The notes: generated by a model not told the origin, from the sequence alone. DNA of 64,000 nucleotides from Cytophaga sp. FL35 (GCF_014349235.1 NZ_JACSOH010000010.1:1-64000); one strand, 5' to 3'; counted from the stretch's first letter, positions 20,830-29,876 are shown. Translations and numbers: made by a program.

Positions 20830-21645
20830 TTATACAGCAACATCATACTCACGTAGGGCATCATTCAAGGATGTCTTCTTATTGGTGCTTTCTTTTCGCG
20901 TTCCAATAATCAAAGCACATGGCACCTGAAATTCGCCTGCGGCAAATTTCTTGGTGTAACTCCCCGGTATAACAACTGACCTTGCCGGAACCCTACCTTT
21001 TAGTTCAACAGGGCTATCTCCAGTTACATCTATTATTTTGGTAGAAGCGGTCAATACTACATTAGCACCTAGTACGGCCTCCTTTTCCACACGTACCCCC
21101 TCTACAACAATACACCTAGATCCTATAAAACAATTATCTTCAATAATGACGGGTGCTGCCTGTAAAGGCTCTAAAACACCTCCAATGCCAACACCTCCAC
21201 TTAAGTGGACATTTTTACCGATCTGGGCACAGCTTCCAACGGTGGCCCAAGTATCAACCATGGTTCCTTCATCTACATAAGCACCAATATTCACATAAGA
21301 CGGCATTAAAATGGTACCCGAGGAAATATAGGCACCGTGTCTAGCAACAGCGTGAGGTACAACCCTAATCCCTTTTTCTTGATAACCCTTTTTCAATGGA
21401 ATTTTATCATGATACTCAAAAATTCCGGCTTCCAAGGTTTCCATTTTTTGAATGGGAAAATATAGTACCACACCTTTTTTAACCCATTCATTAATTTGCC
21501 AACCATTCTCAGTAGGTTCTGCACAACGTAATTCACCGGAATCCAAAAGATTGATCACTTCTCTAATGGCATCTTGGGTAGATGCTTCCTTTAAAAGTTC
21601 CCTGTTTTCCCAAGCATTCTCTATGGTTTTCCTTAATTCCGTCAT
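20830..21645 (-). CDS. dapD: 2,3,4,5-tetrahydropyridine-2,6-dicarboxylate N-succinyltransferase
   Basis: A 271-residue DapD, which succinylates tetrahydrodipicolinate in the succinylase branch of lysine and meso-diaminopimelate synthesis. An N-terminal helical domain (about 1-100) precedes a left-handed beta-helix of hexapeptide repeats (MPSYVNIGAYVDEGTMVDTW, VHLSGGVGIGGVLEP, CFIGSRCIVVEGVRVEKEAVLGANVVL). Length matches the family. Transcribed alone; a TATATTTG box on the minus strand at 21716-21723 lies 70 bp upstream. Confidence 0.97.
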   Translation of the reverse strand: MTELRKTIENAWENRELLKEASTQDAIREVINLLDSGELRCAEPTENGWQINEWVKKGVVLYFPIQKMETLEAGIFEYHDKIPLKKGYQEKGIRVVPHAVARHGAYISSGTILMPSYVNIGAYVDEGTMVDTWATVGSCAQIGKNVHLSGGVGIGGVLEPLQAAPVIIEDNCFIGSRCIVVEGVRVEKEAVLGANVVLTASTKIIDVTGDSPVELKGRVPARSVVIPGSYTKKFAAGEFQVPCALIIGTRKESTNKKTSLNDALREYDVAV

Positions 21646-21715
21646 GGTGTTATATTCTTTTGATTTTGTTGTCTAAAAATTCAAACTTCTTTATGAAGTG
21701 GCTGTTAAAGCGATG

Positions 21716-21723
21716 CAAATATA
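21716..21723 (-). promoter_or_regulatory. -7 promoter box for dapD
   Basis: TATATTTG on the minus strand fits TAnnTTTG and lies 70 bp upstream of dapD. No TTG lies at the ideal upstream spacing (the nearest is 24 bp away). Confidence 0.5.
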
Positions 21724-21776
21724 AGCTAGCATACTCATTTAGACGCCCAATTTTACGCTTATAACAATTTATGAGT

Positions 21777-21784
21777 TATTTTTG
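21777..21784 (+). promoter_or_regulatory. -7 promoter box for ruvX-def
   Basis: TATTTTTG fits TAnnTTTG and lies 14 bp upstream of the TTG start of ruvX, leaving a very short leader. No clear -33 TTG. Confidence 0.45.
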
Positions 21785-21798
21785 CCAAAAAATTAGGC

Positions 21799-22212
21799 TT
21801 GGGAAGACTATTGGCTTTGGATTTTGGACAGAAAAGAACGGGAATAGCCGTAACGGATGAGCTTCAAATCATTGCCTCAGGCCTAACTACAGAACCCACA
21901 GAGAAGGTAGTTGATTTTCTTAAGGACTATTTGGCACGAGAAAATGTTGAACGGTTCATAATAGGGGAGCCTAAACAAATGGATAATTCCCCTTCGCAAT
22001 CCGAGGTTTATATTCAGGAGTTCATATTGAGCCTGAAGTCCGTTTTCCCCAATATCCCCATAGAACGCCAAGATGAGCGGTTCACCTCTAAATTGGCAGT
22101 AAAGAGCATGGTTGCAGGAGGACTCAAAAAAAAGCAGCGAAAGAACAAAGCTTTGGTAGACCAAATCAGCGCGACCATAATTTTGCAAGATTATTTAAAT
22201 AAAATCAAATGA
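21799..22212 (+). CDS. ruvX: Holliday junction resolvase RuvX/YqgF
   Basis: A 137-residue RNase H-like protein of the YqgF/RuvX family, implicated in pre-16S rRNA 5' end processing and proposed as a Holliday-junction resolvase. Motifs: LLALDFGQKRTGIAVTD with the first catalytic Asp, the strand FIIGEP, ERQDERFTSKLA (Glu/Asp) and a C-terminal VDQISATIILQDYL (Asp). The start is a TTG at 21799; no ATG gives the conserved N-terminus. Its stop overlaps the def start by 4 bp (ATGA), so the pair is translationally coupled. Confidence 0.92.
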   Translation: MGRLLALDFGQKRTGIAVTDELQIIASGLTTEPTEKVVDFLKDYLARENVERFIIGEPKQMDNSPSQSEVYIQEFILSLKSVFPNIPIERQDERFTSKLAVKSMVAGGLKKKQRKNKALVDQISATIILQDYLNKIK

Positions 22213-22799
22213 TATTACCCATTGTTGCCTATGGCGACCCGGTTTTAAGAAAAGTAGGAGAGGATATTTCTGAAGATTATCCTAAGTTGGACGAATTGTT
22301 GGAAAACATGTGGGAGACCATGTACAACGCGAGTGGAGTGGGATTGGCCGCTCCTCAAATTGGACTTCCTATAAGAATATTTTTGGTAGATACAACTCCC
22401 TTTGCCAATGATGAAGACCTTTCTAAAAAAGAGCAAAAACAACTCAATGGGTTCAAGAAGGTTTTTATCAATGCCTACATAGAAGAGGAAACCGGAACTG
22501 AATGGGCCTTTAATGAAGGTTGCTTAAGTATACCGGATGTTCGTGAAGATGTGAAGCGAAAGGATACCTTGACCATCAATTACTTAGATGAGAACTTTAA
22601 AGAACACACAGAAACCTATGATGGCCTATTGGCACGTGTCATACAGCATGAATATGATCATATAGAAGGTGTGTTGTTCACAGATAAACTTAGCCCCCTA
22701 AAAAAGAGAATGCTAAAGAGTAAGCTTAGCAATATTTCAAAAGGAAAAATTAACGTAGAATATCGCATGCGTTTTCCTAATATGAAAAAAGGACGTTAA
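22209..22799 (+). CDS. def: Peptide deformylase
   Basis: A 196-residue metalloenzyme that removes the formyl group from nascent N-termini. All three PDF motifs are present: GVGLAAPQIG (near residue 45), EGCLSIP (near 100, Cys metal ligand) and HEYDHIEG (near 147, two His ligands and the catalytic Glu). An insertion of about 15 residues between the first two motifs is usual in Bacteroidota. It overlaps ruvX by 4 bp and is followed after 58 bp by the DUF5606 gene. Confidence 0.96.
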   Translation: MILPIVAYGDPVLRKVGEDISEDYPKLDELLENMWETMYNASGVGLAAPQIGLPIRIFLVDTTPFANDEDLSKKEQKQLNGFKKVFINAYIEEETGTEWAFNEGCLSIPDVREDVKRKDTLTINYLDENFKEHTETYDGLLARVIQHEYDHIEGVLFTDKLSPLKKRMLKSKLSNISKGKINVEYRMRFPNMKKGR

Positions 22800-22825
22800 A
22801 TTTTACCCTAATCCAGCTAAAAGTA

Positions 22826-22833
22826 TAATTTTG
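22826..22833 (+). promoter_or_regulatory. -7 promoter box for the DUF5606 gene
   Basis: TAATTTTG fits TAnnTTTG and lies 24 bp upstream of the ATG at 22858, suggesting this gene has its own start site besides readthrough from def. No TTG is seen 19-21 bp upstream. Confidence 0.45.
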
Positions 22834-22857
22834 CGCTCCTAAAACGTAAATTTCTAT

Positions 22858-23280
22858 ATGAGTTTAGACAAAGTTTTATCCATTGGAGGCAAACCAGGCC
22901 TTTATAAATTAGTAACGCAGACGCGTACCGGTTTTGTTGCGGAATCCTTATTGGACAAGAAACGTATTAGCGTGAGTATGCGAAACAACGTAAGCGTACT
23001 TTCTGAAATAGCTATATACACTTTAGAAGAGGAAGTGCCCCTAAGACAGGTTTTCCTAAATATTCAAGTAAAGGAAAAGGGAGGTAAAACTTCTGTTGGT
23101 CACAAGGAAGAAAAGATAAAATTAGAGGAGTATTTCTTTGAGATACTACCCAATTATGATGAAGATAGGGTGTATGCCAGTGATATTAAAAAAGTAATAC
23201 AGTGGTATAATATTCTTCACGATAATGGGATTACAGAATTTAACGATCCCGAAGAAAAATCTTCATCTGAAGAAGAGTAA
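22858..23280 (+). CDS. DUF5606 domain protein
   Basis: A 140-residue protein conserved in Bacteroidota, recognised by MSLDKVLSIGGKPGLYKLV and TRTGFVAESLLDKKRISV, which form a small SH3-like beta-domain, followed by an alpha-helical part (VYASDIKKVIQWYNILHDNGI) and an acidic tail (DPEEKSSSEEE). Function unknown. It often follows def in flavobacteria, as here, and ends at a bidirectional terminator. Confidence 0.85.
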   Translation: MSLDKVLSIGGKPGLYKLVTQTRTGFVAESLLDKKRISVSMRNNVSVLSEIAIYTLEEEVPLRQVFLNIQVKEKGGKTSVGHKEEKIKLEEYFFEILPNYDEDRVYASDIKKVIQWYNILHDNGITEFNDPEEKSSSEEE

Positions 23281-23283
23281 GTA

Positions 23284-23310
23284 AAACCCTCGCATTGCGA
23301 GGGTTTTTTG
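23284..23310. terminator. Bidirectional terminator
   Basis: A 9-bp stem (aaccctcgc / gcgagggtt, loop ATT) is flanked by A-run and T-run, between the convergent DUF5606 and nitrilase genes. Confidence 0.9.
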
Positions 23311-23311
23311 T

Positions 23312-24235
23312 TCAAGGTTCTTTTTTCATTTCAGGTTGATGTTTTACAATTAGCTTAAAAATATCTTCCCTGGCGTAATGCCCAATTACGTCAAAATCCA
23401 ATTTACTCCTAATAACTTGATTTAAGTCTAGTTCTGCAGAAACGATACCTACCTGATCTAAAAGTGGGCCGTCCATAATCTCTCCCATAGGCGATATAAT
23501 TACGCTTCCTCCCTTGGAAATGGTTGATTCTTCCTCGTCAGGAAAATCCTGATATTCTTTTGGATACATTTCCTTTGTGAAATATTGATTGCAACCCAGA
23601 ACAAAACATCTGCCTTCTAGCGCAATGTGTTTTAAGGTAGCTATCCAATTATCACGGGAGTCGGCCGTAGGAGCTATATATACCTCTATTCCTTTTTGAA
23701 ACATTGCCATTCTTGCCAAAGGCATATAGTTTTCCCAACAGATGAGTCCACCCAGCTTCCCTATTTTAGTATCATACGTTACCAAAGATGTACCATCGGC
23801 TTCTGCCCATATAACACGCTCTGCAGCCGTAGGTTTAATTTTTCTGTGAACACCTAAATATCCATTGGTTGGCGATATATAAACCATGGAACAAAATAAA
23901 CTTCCGTTAGTATTCTGCTTTTCCGTTATGCCAATGATCAAATAGACATTGTTCTCCTTTGAAATGGTTTCCAATCTATGTAAGTCCCGCCCTCCCAAAT
24001 CCACACTATTTTCATAGTATTTAGCATATTGGGTCCTACCTTCTTCACTGCGGCTACCTACTTTGGTGCCAAATGTAAAGCCTCTTGGGTAGCCGGGAAT
24101 GAACGATTCCGGGAATACCAAAAGTTCGTGACCTTGGTTGGCGTAAGAAATTACAAGTTTCTGTAATTTGTCCAACGTTTTCTCCTTATCAAAGAAAACT
24201 GGATTATCCTGTACTACGCCAACCTTAACCTTCAT
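23312..24235 (-). CDS. Nitrilase family carbon-nitrogen hydrolase
   Basis: A 307-residue nitrilase-superfamily enzyme. The catalytic Glu-Lys-Cys triad is visible: LLVFPESFIPGYPRG (Glu, near 43), VHRKIKPTAAERVIW (Lys, near 131) and GGLICWENYMPLARM (Cys, near 165). The Cys-Trp-Glu-Asn context and the GYPRGF loop are those of branch-1 nitrilases that convert organic nitriles to carboxylic acids and ammonia, rather than amidases (CxxxRFPE). No signal peptide, so cytoplasmic. It lies 17 bp downstream of the GH20 gene on the same strand. Substrate unknown. Confidence 0.85.
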   Translation of the reverse strand: MKVKVGVVQDNPVFFDKEKTLDKLQKLVISYANQGHELLVFPESFIPGYPRGFTFGTKVGSRSEEGRTQYAKYYENSVDLGGRDLHRLETISKENNVYLIIGITEKQNTNGSLFCSMVYISPTNGYLGVHRKIKPTAAERVIWAEADGTSLVTYDTKIGKLGGLICWENYMPLARMAMFQKGIEVYIAPTADSRDNWIATLKHIALEGRCFVLGCNQYFTKEMYPKEYQDFPDEEESTISKGGSVIISPMGEIMDGPLLDQVGIVSAELDLNQVIRSKLDFDVIGHYAREDIFKLIVKHQPEMKKEP

Positions 24236-24252
24236 TTTTCGGGAATCGTAAC

Positions 24253-25869
24253 TTAATCTTTCTTAATTTCCTCGTAGGTGTATTTGCTCTTTTTCCAATC
24301 AATAAGTGGAGAGGGGTAATACTTAACGTTCATTCGGTCTAAAAAGGGTGCTTGATTGCCCAATCGTATTTTATAATTTTCCCAATTACGATCTTCGGGG
24401 GTAGACCAACTTAATTCTGCATAGCCAATAGCTCTTGGAAAGGCAAGATATTCAGCTTCGCCAATATCGCTCACCGTTTCAGACCAGAGGGGTGCCTCAA
24501 TTCCCAAAATGTTTTCTACTGGAATTCCCTCATATTTTTCTGGGGTCCAGATATAGGCCGTGTCCGTGGGAATAAAAGCTGCCCAATGAAGACCATGTTT
24601 GGAAAGCGAATCATACTGCATATCTAAGTAGGCCTTTTTTGCTGGGGACATAATTATTTTCATTCCTTTTTCAACTGCCAAATCTGCATTTTTCTTGCTG
24701 GACCAAAATTGAGCTATGGATTTGGAATCAATATCTGCTGTTACTACTTCATCCCATCCAATCATGGTCTTGCCATACTTGTGGACTATTTTTTCTACTT
24801 TTTCAACGAAATAGATATAATCTTTTTTCTTGGTCACATGGCTTTCGTCACCCCCAATATGAAAGTAAGGTCCAGGGGTCATCTCAGAAATCTCTCTTAC
24901 CACATCATCAATAAAAGCGTATACGGTATCTTTTCTAGTATCAAAGGTGCTGAAACCAACATGGGTACCTTCATAAAGTTCTACTTTTTTTCCGTTTCCG
25001 TTTAAAAAAGGATAGGAAACAGAAGCGGCATTGGTGTGGCCCGGCATATCAACTTCGGGAACTATGGTAATATATCTTTCAGCGGCATAGGCAACAATAT
25101 CCTTGTATTGTTCTTGGGTGAAAAAGCCGCCTTTTTCACCGCCTACTTCTGTGCTTCCACCAATTTCGGTTAGTTTGGGCCATGACTTAATTTCTATCCG
25201 CCATCCTTGGTCGTCCGTCAAATGAAGGTGAAGAACATTGTACTTGTAATAGGCTAATAAGTCAATATATTTCTTAACCTCGTCTACACTAAAAACGTGA
25301 CGAGCAACATCTAACATGCTACCTCTATACTCAAAAACGGGACTGTCCGTAATTTTCCCAGTAGGTAAGGGCCAAACCTTATAATCTGCAATGGTATCCA
25401 AACTTACCTCGGGTATAATTTGCCTTAGGGTTTGTATTCCTCTAAAGGCCCCTTGAGCCGTATTCGAATTTAGGATTACCGAGTCCGGTGTAATGTATAA
25501 TTGATAAGCCTCAGGAATATCCAGTTCCAAACTGTCCGATTGATTAATGTAAATAATTCCTTCCCTATTGGGTACTTCTTCCACATTCACAGGGATATCA
25601 AGGTCTGTCTTTGCTTTAATAGATTTGGCTAGGAATTTTCCTGCCTCAGGAAAACCAACTGCGTTTTCGGAAGTATAAATGGCCGTAAATTGGTCTAAGG
25701 CAAAAGCTTTTTCAGTTGCCAATATTTTTTGCGGCATCGGTATTAAATCTCCCTTGGCCAAATCTGTTTGTGGCAGATTTAGGACTCGCTTTTTCTTTTC
25801 CGGCTCACAGGAAAAAGTTGCCGTAACCGCAATGCCTAGAACAAAGCATTGCACTAAAAGTTTCTTCAT
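24253..25869 (-). CDS. GH20 beta-N-acetylhexosaminidase, lipoprotein
   Basis: A 538-residue glycoside hydrolase family 20 enzyme that removes terminal beta-GlcNAc/GalNAc. A lipoprotein signal with lipobox (TATFSC, Cys21) is followed by a GH20b domain (about 35-165) and the catalytic TIM barrel (about 170-500). LHLHLTDDQGWRIEI, MPGHTNAA and FHIGGDESHVTKK are visible, the last carrying the catalytic Asp-Glu pair; WDEV and LGIEAPLWSE follow. Probably at the cell surface or periplasm, degrading chitin oligosaccharides or host/algal glycans. It is 20 bp downstream of the SGNH hydrolase gene, so probably in the same operon. Confidence 0.93.
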   Translation of the reverse strand: MKKLLVQCFVLGIAVTATFSCEPEKKKRVLNLPQTDLAKGDLIPMPQKILATEKAFALDQFTAIYTSENAVGFPEAGKFLAKSIKAKTDLDIPVNVEEVPNREGIIYINQSDSLELDIPEAYQLYITPDSVILNSNTAQGAFRGIQTLRQIIPEVSLDTIADYKVWPLPTGKITDSPVFEYRGSMLDVARHVFSVDEVKKYIDLLAYYKYNVLHLHLTDDQGWRIEIKSWPKLTEIGGSTEVGGEKGGFFTQEQYKDIVAYAAERYITIVPEVDMPGHTNAASVSYPFLNGNGKKVELYEGTHVGFSTFDTRKDTVYAFIDDVVREISEMTPGPYFHIGGDESHVTKKKDYIYFVEKVEKIVHKYGKTMIGWDEVVTADIDSKSIAQFWSSKKNADLAVEKGMKIIMSPAKKAYLDMQYDSLSKHGLHWAAFIPTDTAYIWTPEKYEGIPVENILGIEAPLWSETVSDIGEAEYLAFPRAIGYAELSWSTPEDRNWENYKIRLGNQAPFLDRMNVKYYPSPLIDWKKSKYTYEEIKKD

Positions 25870-25889
25870 GGTACGTTATTTTTGGTTGT

Positions 25890-26540
25890 TTAGTTTGTGA
25901 TGTAATCTTTCATGACCCCAAACCAAATTTCGTATCCTTTTAGGTTCATGTGAAGACCATCTTCAATGAATAAGTCTTCTTGAAGTTTTCTTCCGTCTAA
26001 CATGGGTTTCCAAACATCGGCAAAATCCAATAGGGGGTCCTTTTGGGCCATTCTTTTGAATTTGCGGTTCAATCTTTTGTATTTACCTCTTAATTTCCAT
26101 CTTGAAATACTGGGTTTGGCGGAAATGAGTACAATATTGGTAGCGGGGTATCTTTCCCTTACCAAATTGATGATTTGTTTGGTATCCGCTATAACATCGT
26201 TTGGTTTTTTCTTGGCTTGAATATCATTGTCCCCTTCGTAAATAAAAACTTGTTTAGGTTTGTATCTCAGAATCAGATTATCGGCAAAGTATAATAAATC
26301 TGAAGCCTGGGAGCCTCCAAATCCTGTATTGATGACCTGTTGATCTGGAAATCGCTCCTGTACATCCTTCCACATGCGTATACTGGAACTTCCTGTGAAT
26401 ACAATCGTTTCCCTGGATGGGTCCCAAATGCTATCATATTTGGTATCAAGCTCAGAAACTTGTTTTTTATAACGGTTGGGATCTTGGGCAAAAGTTTGAA
26501 AGGTAATTAAAACGGTAAGTAAGGTAAGGATGTTTTTCAT
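25890..26540 (-). CDS. Secreted SGNH/GDSL hydrolase
   Basis: A 216-residue exported hydrolase (signal peptide MKNILTLLTVLITFQTFAQ). SGNH blocks: IVFTGSSSIRMW (block I Ser), NTGFGGSQASDLL (block II Gly), YEGDNDI (block III Asn) and EDGLHMNLKGYEIW (block V Asp-x-x-His). Esterases of this type remove acetyl groups from polysaccharides, which would suit its position upstream of the GH20 hexosaminidase in a likely three-gene operon with the nitrilase. Substrate is inference. Confidence 0.87.
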   Translation of the reverse strand: MKNILTLLTVLITFQTFAQDPNRYKKQVSELDTKYDSIWDPSRETIVFTGSSSIRMWKDVQERFPDQQVINTGFGGSQASDLLYFADNLILRYKPKQVFIYEGDNDIQAKKKPNDVIADTKQIINLVRERYPATNIVLISAKPSISRWKLRGKYKRLNRKFKRMAQKDPLLDFADVWKPMLDGRKLQEDLFIEDGLHMNLKGYEIWFGVMKDYITN

Positions 26541-26585
26541 GCTTAATATTTAAGAGACACAAGTTAGTTCATATTTACCGGTGTA

Positions 26586-26593
26586 CAAAAGTA
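26586..26593 (-). promoter_or_regulatory. -7 promoter box for the SGNH-GH20-nitrilase operon
   Basis: TACTTTTG on the minus strand fits TAnnTTTG and lies 45 bp upstream of the SGNH gene. Confidence 0.5.
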
Positions 26594-26671
26594 ATATTAG
26601 GGTTATGGAATTTGTCTTCGTATTCATACGGGGTGGTGAATAGCTCTCTTTAACCTTGTAAACTACTGATT

Positions 26672-27625
26672 ATGATTCCCAACTTCAAAAAGCTTCTATT
26701 AAGCCTAATTGTATTCTTTTTTCTCTCCTCGGTTCAATCCCAGCAAATCTCCAAAGAAGAACTTATCTTTTTGACTCCCGAGTGGAAAGGTGAACGTTTT
26801 GAGGATGGTAGGCCAAAGGTCCCGGATAATTTATTGCAAAGGATGGTAGGTGTTACCTTGGAGGAAGCTTGGGCAGTTCTAAAGGGTGAAAATTTTAAGT
26901 ACCAATATGCAGAGGGGTGGAAGACCATAAATCCGGACAGTGTTTTGGTGGGCCGGGCGGTAACTGCAGTTTTTGTTCCCGGAAGGCCGGACATACATAG
27001 GGTAATCGATGATAGAGGACATAAGCAGGATGGTAGGATTAAGTCACAAAATGCCTGGACCATAGATTTATTACAAAAGGGAGATGTCTATGTGGTAGAT
27101 CAATTTGGAGCCCACGTAGACGGACCTACAATTGGAGACAACCTTGGGAACTCAATCTATGCTAAAACAGGTAACGGAATTGTGTACGACGGCGCTATTA
27201 GGGATATTGACGGACTAAAGGAAATAGGTGGATTTACTTCTTTTTTTAGAAGCTATCATCCTTCCCATCATCTAAATAATCCTGATGGGCAACTGAATAC
27301 CACTCTTATTGGTATTAATACTCCTACCAGAATAGGTTTGGCTACTGTAATTCCAGGTGATGTTGTTCTAGGTAGGGACGGAGGGGTAATCTTCATTCCG
27401 CCACATTTAGTTGAGAAAGTGGTGAAAACCTCTGAAGTTGTTAGGTTAAGGGATATGTTTGGCCACCAGAGGTTAAGAGAACAAAAGTATACCCCAGGAC
27501 AAATTGATAACAGATGGTCTGAGGATATTGAAAAGGATTTCTCCCAATGGTTGAACGATCATATAGATGAATTGCCAGTGCCAAAAGAGCAGATTCAGGA
27601 ATTGTTGAAAACCAGGACATGGTAA
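26672..27625 (+). CDS. Exported RraA-like protein
   Basis: A 317-residue protein with an RraA/HMG-aldolase-like domain. A hydrophobic signal peptide (KKLLLSLIVFFFLSSVQSQ) precedes an N-terminal extension; the RraA core spans about 60-260 with PGRPDIHRVIDD, GDVYVVDQFG, GDNLGNSIYAKTGNGIVYDGAIRDIDGL and PGDVVLGRDGGVIFIPPHL. In cytosolic relatives this fold supports 4-hydroxy-4-methyl-2-oxoglutarate aldolase/oxaloacetate decarboxylase activity or RNase E inhibition. Typical RraA is about 160 residues and cytoplasmic, so this longer exported form is a distinct subfamily. It shares orientation with the enolase-superfamily gene 90 bp downstream. Confidence 0.82.
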   Translation: MIPNFKKLLLSLIVFFFLSSVQSQQISKEELIFLTPEWKGERFEDGRPKVPDNLLQRMVGVTLEEAWAVLKGENFKYQYAEGWKTINPDSVLVGRAVTAVFVPGRPDIHRVIDDRGHKQDGRIKSQNAWTIDLLQKGDVYVVDQFGAHVDGPTIGDNLGNSIYAKTGNGIVYDGAIRDIDGLKEIGGFTSFFRSYHPSHHLNNPDGQLNTTLIGINTPTRIGLATVIPGDVVLGRDGGVIFIPPHLVEKVVKTSEVVRLRDMFGHQRLREQKYTPGQIDNRWSEDIEKDFSQWLNDHIDELPVPKEQIQELLKTRTW

Positions 27626-27715
27626 GATGGCGGTTGTGTTTTTTTAAATAAAAAATTAGGGTTTTGACATTTTAGGTTCGTATTTATTGAGAATGCTATA
27701 AAATCCATCCGACCT

Positions 27716-28993
27716 ATGAAAAATTCAAGAAGACATTTTTTTACAAAAGCAGCCGCCGCCACGACACTTACCACTCTTCCTTTTGCAACTTTTGGAAGGG
27801 AGTACTCTAAAGCCATTGATAACACCCAAAAATTATCGGCTCCTTCGGAATTAAAGATTACAGATATTAAATGTGGTTTTATTAGGGGAGGGCATAGTCT
27901 TTTTGTAAAAATATATAGCAATCAGGATATTATTGGTCACGGTGAAGGTGTAGATGCTACTCCTGGAACTTATCATTTGGTGAAGATGTTCGGGAAAAGA
28001 TTGGAAGGTAAGAATCCCTTGAACGTCCACAGACTCTTTGAAGATATAAGACGGAGTGGTTTTTTTGAAGGGGCTCAATCCGGAATGTACGTTGCTGTTC
28101 TAACCGCAGTGGAAACCGCCCTTTGGGATTTGGCCGGTAAAGCCCTTGGTTTGCCGGTGTATCAACTATTAGGCGGTAAATTTAGGGATAGGATTAGGGT
28201 GTATATGGATACGGCTTTATACCAAAGTAGGCTACCTAAGCCTGAGGATTTTGCCGCTAGCGCCAAGGAAGCGGTGGATATGGGTTTTACGGCGGTGAAG
28301 TTTGATTTAGATCAGGCGAACGACCCCAATAAATATGATACCTATAATTGGACCGCTAGCCCTGCCGAGTTACAACGCATGTTCGATCAAATGGCTGCAA
28401 CCCGAGAGGCTGTGGGTCCAACTATCGATATATGTGCCGATATGCATGGTAGGTACGATGCGATCACAGGTGAAAAGGTGGCTAAAATGTTGGAGCCACT
28501 TAATATGATGTGGCTCGAGGAGCCCATTCCTGCTGAGAACGTAGATGCCTATAAAAAAATTACGGAGTCTACCAGTACACCGATCTGTGCAGGAGAAAAC
28601 CATTATTTGGCCCACGGTTTTAGACCTTTATTGGAAACCGGTGCCGTAGATGTTATTATGCCGGACTTGCAAAAAGCGGGTGGATTGGGAGAAGCGCAAC
28701 GCATTGCTAATTTAGCCAACTTGTATTACGTGCCATTCGCACCCCATATGGTCGCTTCCTTTTTAGGAGCAATGGCTTCCTGTCATGTGTGTGCCTCTGT
28801 TCCTAATTTTATGATATTGGAATGGCAGATCTACTTTCACAAGAACCCTATGTACAAAGAAATTGTAAGTTATGATGGGGAGATGGTCAGGGATGGCTTC
28901 ATTACGCTTTCGGAAAAGCCAGGCATAGGCGTGGAAATAAATGAGGATGGAATGAAAAAATATGCGGACAAGGATGTTCCATTTTTTAAATAA
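27716..28993 (+). CDS. Exported enolase-superfamily (mandelate racemase/sugar-acid dehydratase) protein
   Basis: A 425-residue MR/MLE enzyme. The N-terminus carries a Tat-like signal (SRRHFFTKAAAATTL). The enolase N-terminal domain is followed by the barrel with TAVKFDLD (catalytic Lys region), DICADMHGRYD and WLEEPIP, PICAGEN (the Asp/Glu/Glu metal ligands) and DLQKAGGLGEAQRIA, then PFAPHM (His base). This resembles D-galactonate/gluconate dehydratase-type members that dehydrate acid sugars. Tat export of an MR/MLE enzyme implies periplasmic sugar-acid processing, perhaps with the exported RraA-like protein upstream. The exact substrate cannot be read. Confidence 0.87.
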   Translation: MKNSRRHFFTKAAAATTLTTLPFATFGREYSKAIDNTQKLSAPSELKITDIKCGFIRGGHSLFVKIYSNQDIIGHGEGVDATPGTYHLVKMFGKRLEGKNPLNVHRLFEDIRRSGFFEGAQSGMYVAVLTAVETALWDLAGKALGLPVYQLLGGKFRDRIRVYMDTALYQSRLPKPEDFAASAKEAVDMGFTAVKFDLDQANDPNKYDTYNWTASPAELQRMFDQMAATREAVGPTIDICADMHGRYDAITGEKVAKMLEPLNMMWLEEPIPAENVDAYKKITESTSTPICAGENHYLAHGFRPLLETGAVDVIMPDLQKAGGLGEAQRIANLANLYYVPFAPHMVASFLGAMASCHVCASVPNFMILEWQIYFHKNPMYKEIVSYDGEMVRDGFITLSEKPGIGVEINEDGMKKYADKDVPFFK

Positions 28994-28994
28994 A

Positions 28995-29876
28995 CTATCC
29001 CTTTGAAACTTTTTCAATAATTTTTTCTGCTTTGGCCCAATCATAAAATCGCTCGATCCAACTATCTGAAGGCAGCCCCTGGGTTTTCATTCCAAAGCCA
29101 TGACCTCCTTGGGAGTACATGTGCAAGGCCGGGGTATTTCCGGTCTTTAACCAAGAAGTATAAAGCTCAATACTGCCCTTTGCAAGTCCCAATGGGTCAT
29201 CTGTGGCGCAAACAACAAGCATTTTAGGGGCATTTTTGGGAGCTTCTTGAACAGGAAAAGCAGAGGTCCAAGGATACACGGGAACTATAAAATCAGGTCG
29301 GTCCAGTATTTTGGAATAGTAGCCTACCCCCATAGTGACAGCTCCACCAGCGGAAAAACCCATAAATCCAATTTTTGATGGATCTACATTGTAATCATTT
29401 GCATGCTCCCTTACATAGGCAACTGCAGAAAGTCCGTCCGCAATGGATAATGGCAGCACTGGTTTAATACGTTCCCCAATTTTAGCAGGGTTGTTGGTAC
29501 CTTCATCCGTAATTTCCTGTACCCCATCGTTACCGGTGGGGACCAATCTATATTTTAGGACAAATGCCGTTACACCTCTTTCACTTAGCCATTTGGCAAC
29601 CATGTTACCTTCACTTTCTATACTTAGACCGTAAAGTCCCCCTCCGGGAGCTATAATTACGGCCGTACCGTTTGAAGTTGTTGGTTTAAACACCTGCATA
29701 GTGGGAGAGTTCACATTGGTAACAACTTGAGTGTCCCAAATGTTGGAGTAGTATTGATTCTCCTTTGTATTCCAAACTACGTTGTTAGATTTTTCGTGGG
29801 GTACTTTAATAATTTCCTGTGCAATCAAAGAGGTAGAAAAGGATAGCAGCATTAAAATTGAGAATAGAATTTTCAT
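28995..29876 (-). CDS. Secreted alpha/beta-hydrolase esterase
   Basis: A 293-residue hydrolase with a signal peptide (KILFSILMLLSFSTSLIAQ). VIIAPGGGLYGLS is the oxyanion-hole HGGG-like segment, GFMGFSAGGAVTMG holds the nucleophile Ser (GxSxG), VCATDDPLG supplies the acid and MYSQGGHGFGM the catalytic His. This is the BD-FAE/acetyl-xylan-esterase-like group, often annotated as endo-1,4-beta-xylanase in error. It probably deacylates oligosaccharides. It converges on the enolase-superfamily gene with one base between stops and is 11 bp downstream of the GlpF-like gene. Confidence 0.85.
   Translation of the reverse strand: MKILFSILMLLSFSTSLIAQEIIKVPHEKSNNVVWNTKENQYYSNIWDTQVVTNVNSPTMQVFKPTTSNGTAVIIAPGGGLYGLSIESEGNMVAKWLSERGVTAFVLKYRLVPTGNDGVQEITDEGTNNPAKIGERIKPVLPLSIADGLSAVAYVREHANDYNVDPSKIGFMGFSAGGAVTMGVGYYSKILDRPDFIVPVYPWTSAFPVQEAPKNAPKMLVVCATDDPLGLAKGSIELYTSWLKTGNTPALHMYSQGGHGFGMKTQGLPSDSWIERFYDWAKAEKIIEKVSKG

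Noticed and set aside
21883-22188. 101-codon minus-strand frame within ruvX
   Set aside because: Antisense to a well-supported RuvX; no domain seen.
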